A stretch of DNA of 64,000 bases, taken from Robertmurraya kyonggiensis. GTDB taxonomy: Bacteria > Bacillota > Bacilli > Bacillales > Cytobacillaceae. The first letter of the stretch is position 1; each line of letters begins with the position of its first letter. Location of the stretch: the NCBI RefSeq assembly GCF_005116465.1, contig NZ_SWBM01000001.1, positions 1,178,001 to 1,242,000 of the forward strand, written 5' to 3'. This document shows positions 63,950-64,000 of the stretch, one piece after another. The notes beneath the pieces were generated by a model. That model made no database searches. It worked only from the letters and a program-made list of their open reading frames with translations, and was not told the DNA's origin. Made by a program: the position numbers and the translations under genes.

Positions 63950-64000
63950 AGTATAAAAATAGTAAAAAACAATCCCGTCTCTTTGTAGCTTTGAGTCAGG

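Overview
The window looks like a chromosome segment of a Bacillales bacterium, probably Bacillaceae. It is low in GC, its genes start with ATG/GTG/TTG behind AGGAGG-type ribosome binding sites, it has catabolite-response (cre) boxes, and it carries Bacillus-style families: a fused RhaEW enzyme, a PbpC/MecA-type PBP, BlaR1/BlaI, and a LysM protein. No tRNA, rRNA or CRISPR array was seen. Region 1 (1-27977) is a very AT-rich, almost entirely co-oriented gene cluster that enters from the left edge. It has the look of a secondary-metabolite locus: ABC-2 permeases, two adenylate-forming ligases, two acyl carrier proteins, two thymidylate-synthase-like proteins, a dTMP-kinase-like P-loop protein, a nucleotidyltransferase and a HAD phosphatase. 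It also has a GMC/FAD-sugar-dehydrogenase-like pair, a VioB-type ferritin-like protein, an acetoacetate-decarboxylase-like protein, an Old Yellow Enzyme, an APH-type kinase, a tandem alpha/beta hydrolase, two GT2 glycosyltransferases and a pair of ABC exporters. A butirosin-like carrier-protein section (A-domain, BtrK-like decarboxylase, ACP, acyl-CoA-dehydrogenase-like protein, BtrH-like acyltransferase) and an SDR close it. Between the two halves of that section sit a small PqqD-like protein and a 22-residue peptide gene with a very strong ribosome binding site, followed by a perfect hairpin. I infer that the cluster makes a modified pyrimidine nucleotide or nucleoside that is glycosylated and acylated with a carrier-bound, decarboxylated amino acid, then exported. 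The product is not recognisable. Region 2 (27978-29693) is decayed DNA with an IS1182-type remnant and inverted repeats, marking the edge of the cluster. Region 3 (29694-36792) is a defence-like island: a DUF6884-type protein, a McrB-like AAA+ protein translationally coupled to a McrC/DUF2357 nuclease, a small HTH-like protein, a MazG-like pyrophosphohydrolase and a NERD-domain protein. Region 4 (36982-44737) holds ordinary chromosomal genes: a LysM/beta-propeller protein, unknown proteins, a GyrI-like protein, a chemotaxis receptor, a DinB-like protein, and a NUDIX remnant. Region 5 (44829-51703) is a beta-lactam-response locus. BlaR1 and BlaI are divergent from two class B PBPs across an intergenic region with three BlaI-type dyads, and no beta-lactamase is present; a cupredoxin lipoprotein gene follows convergently. 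Region 6 (51962-63949) is a complete L-rhamnose locus: RhaEW aldolase/dehydrogenase, AraC regulator, RhaB, RhaA, RhaM, DeoR regulator, and an ABC importer (ATPase, two permeases, binding lipoprotein), with two cre-like sites.
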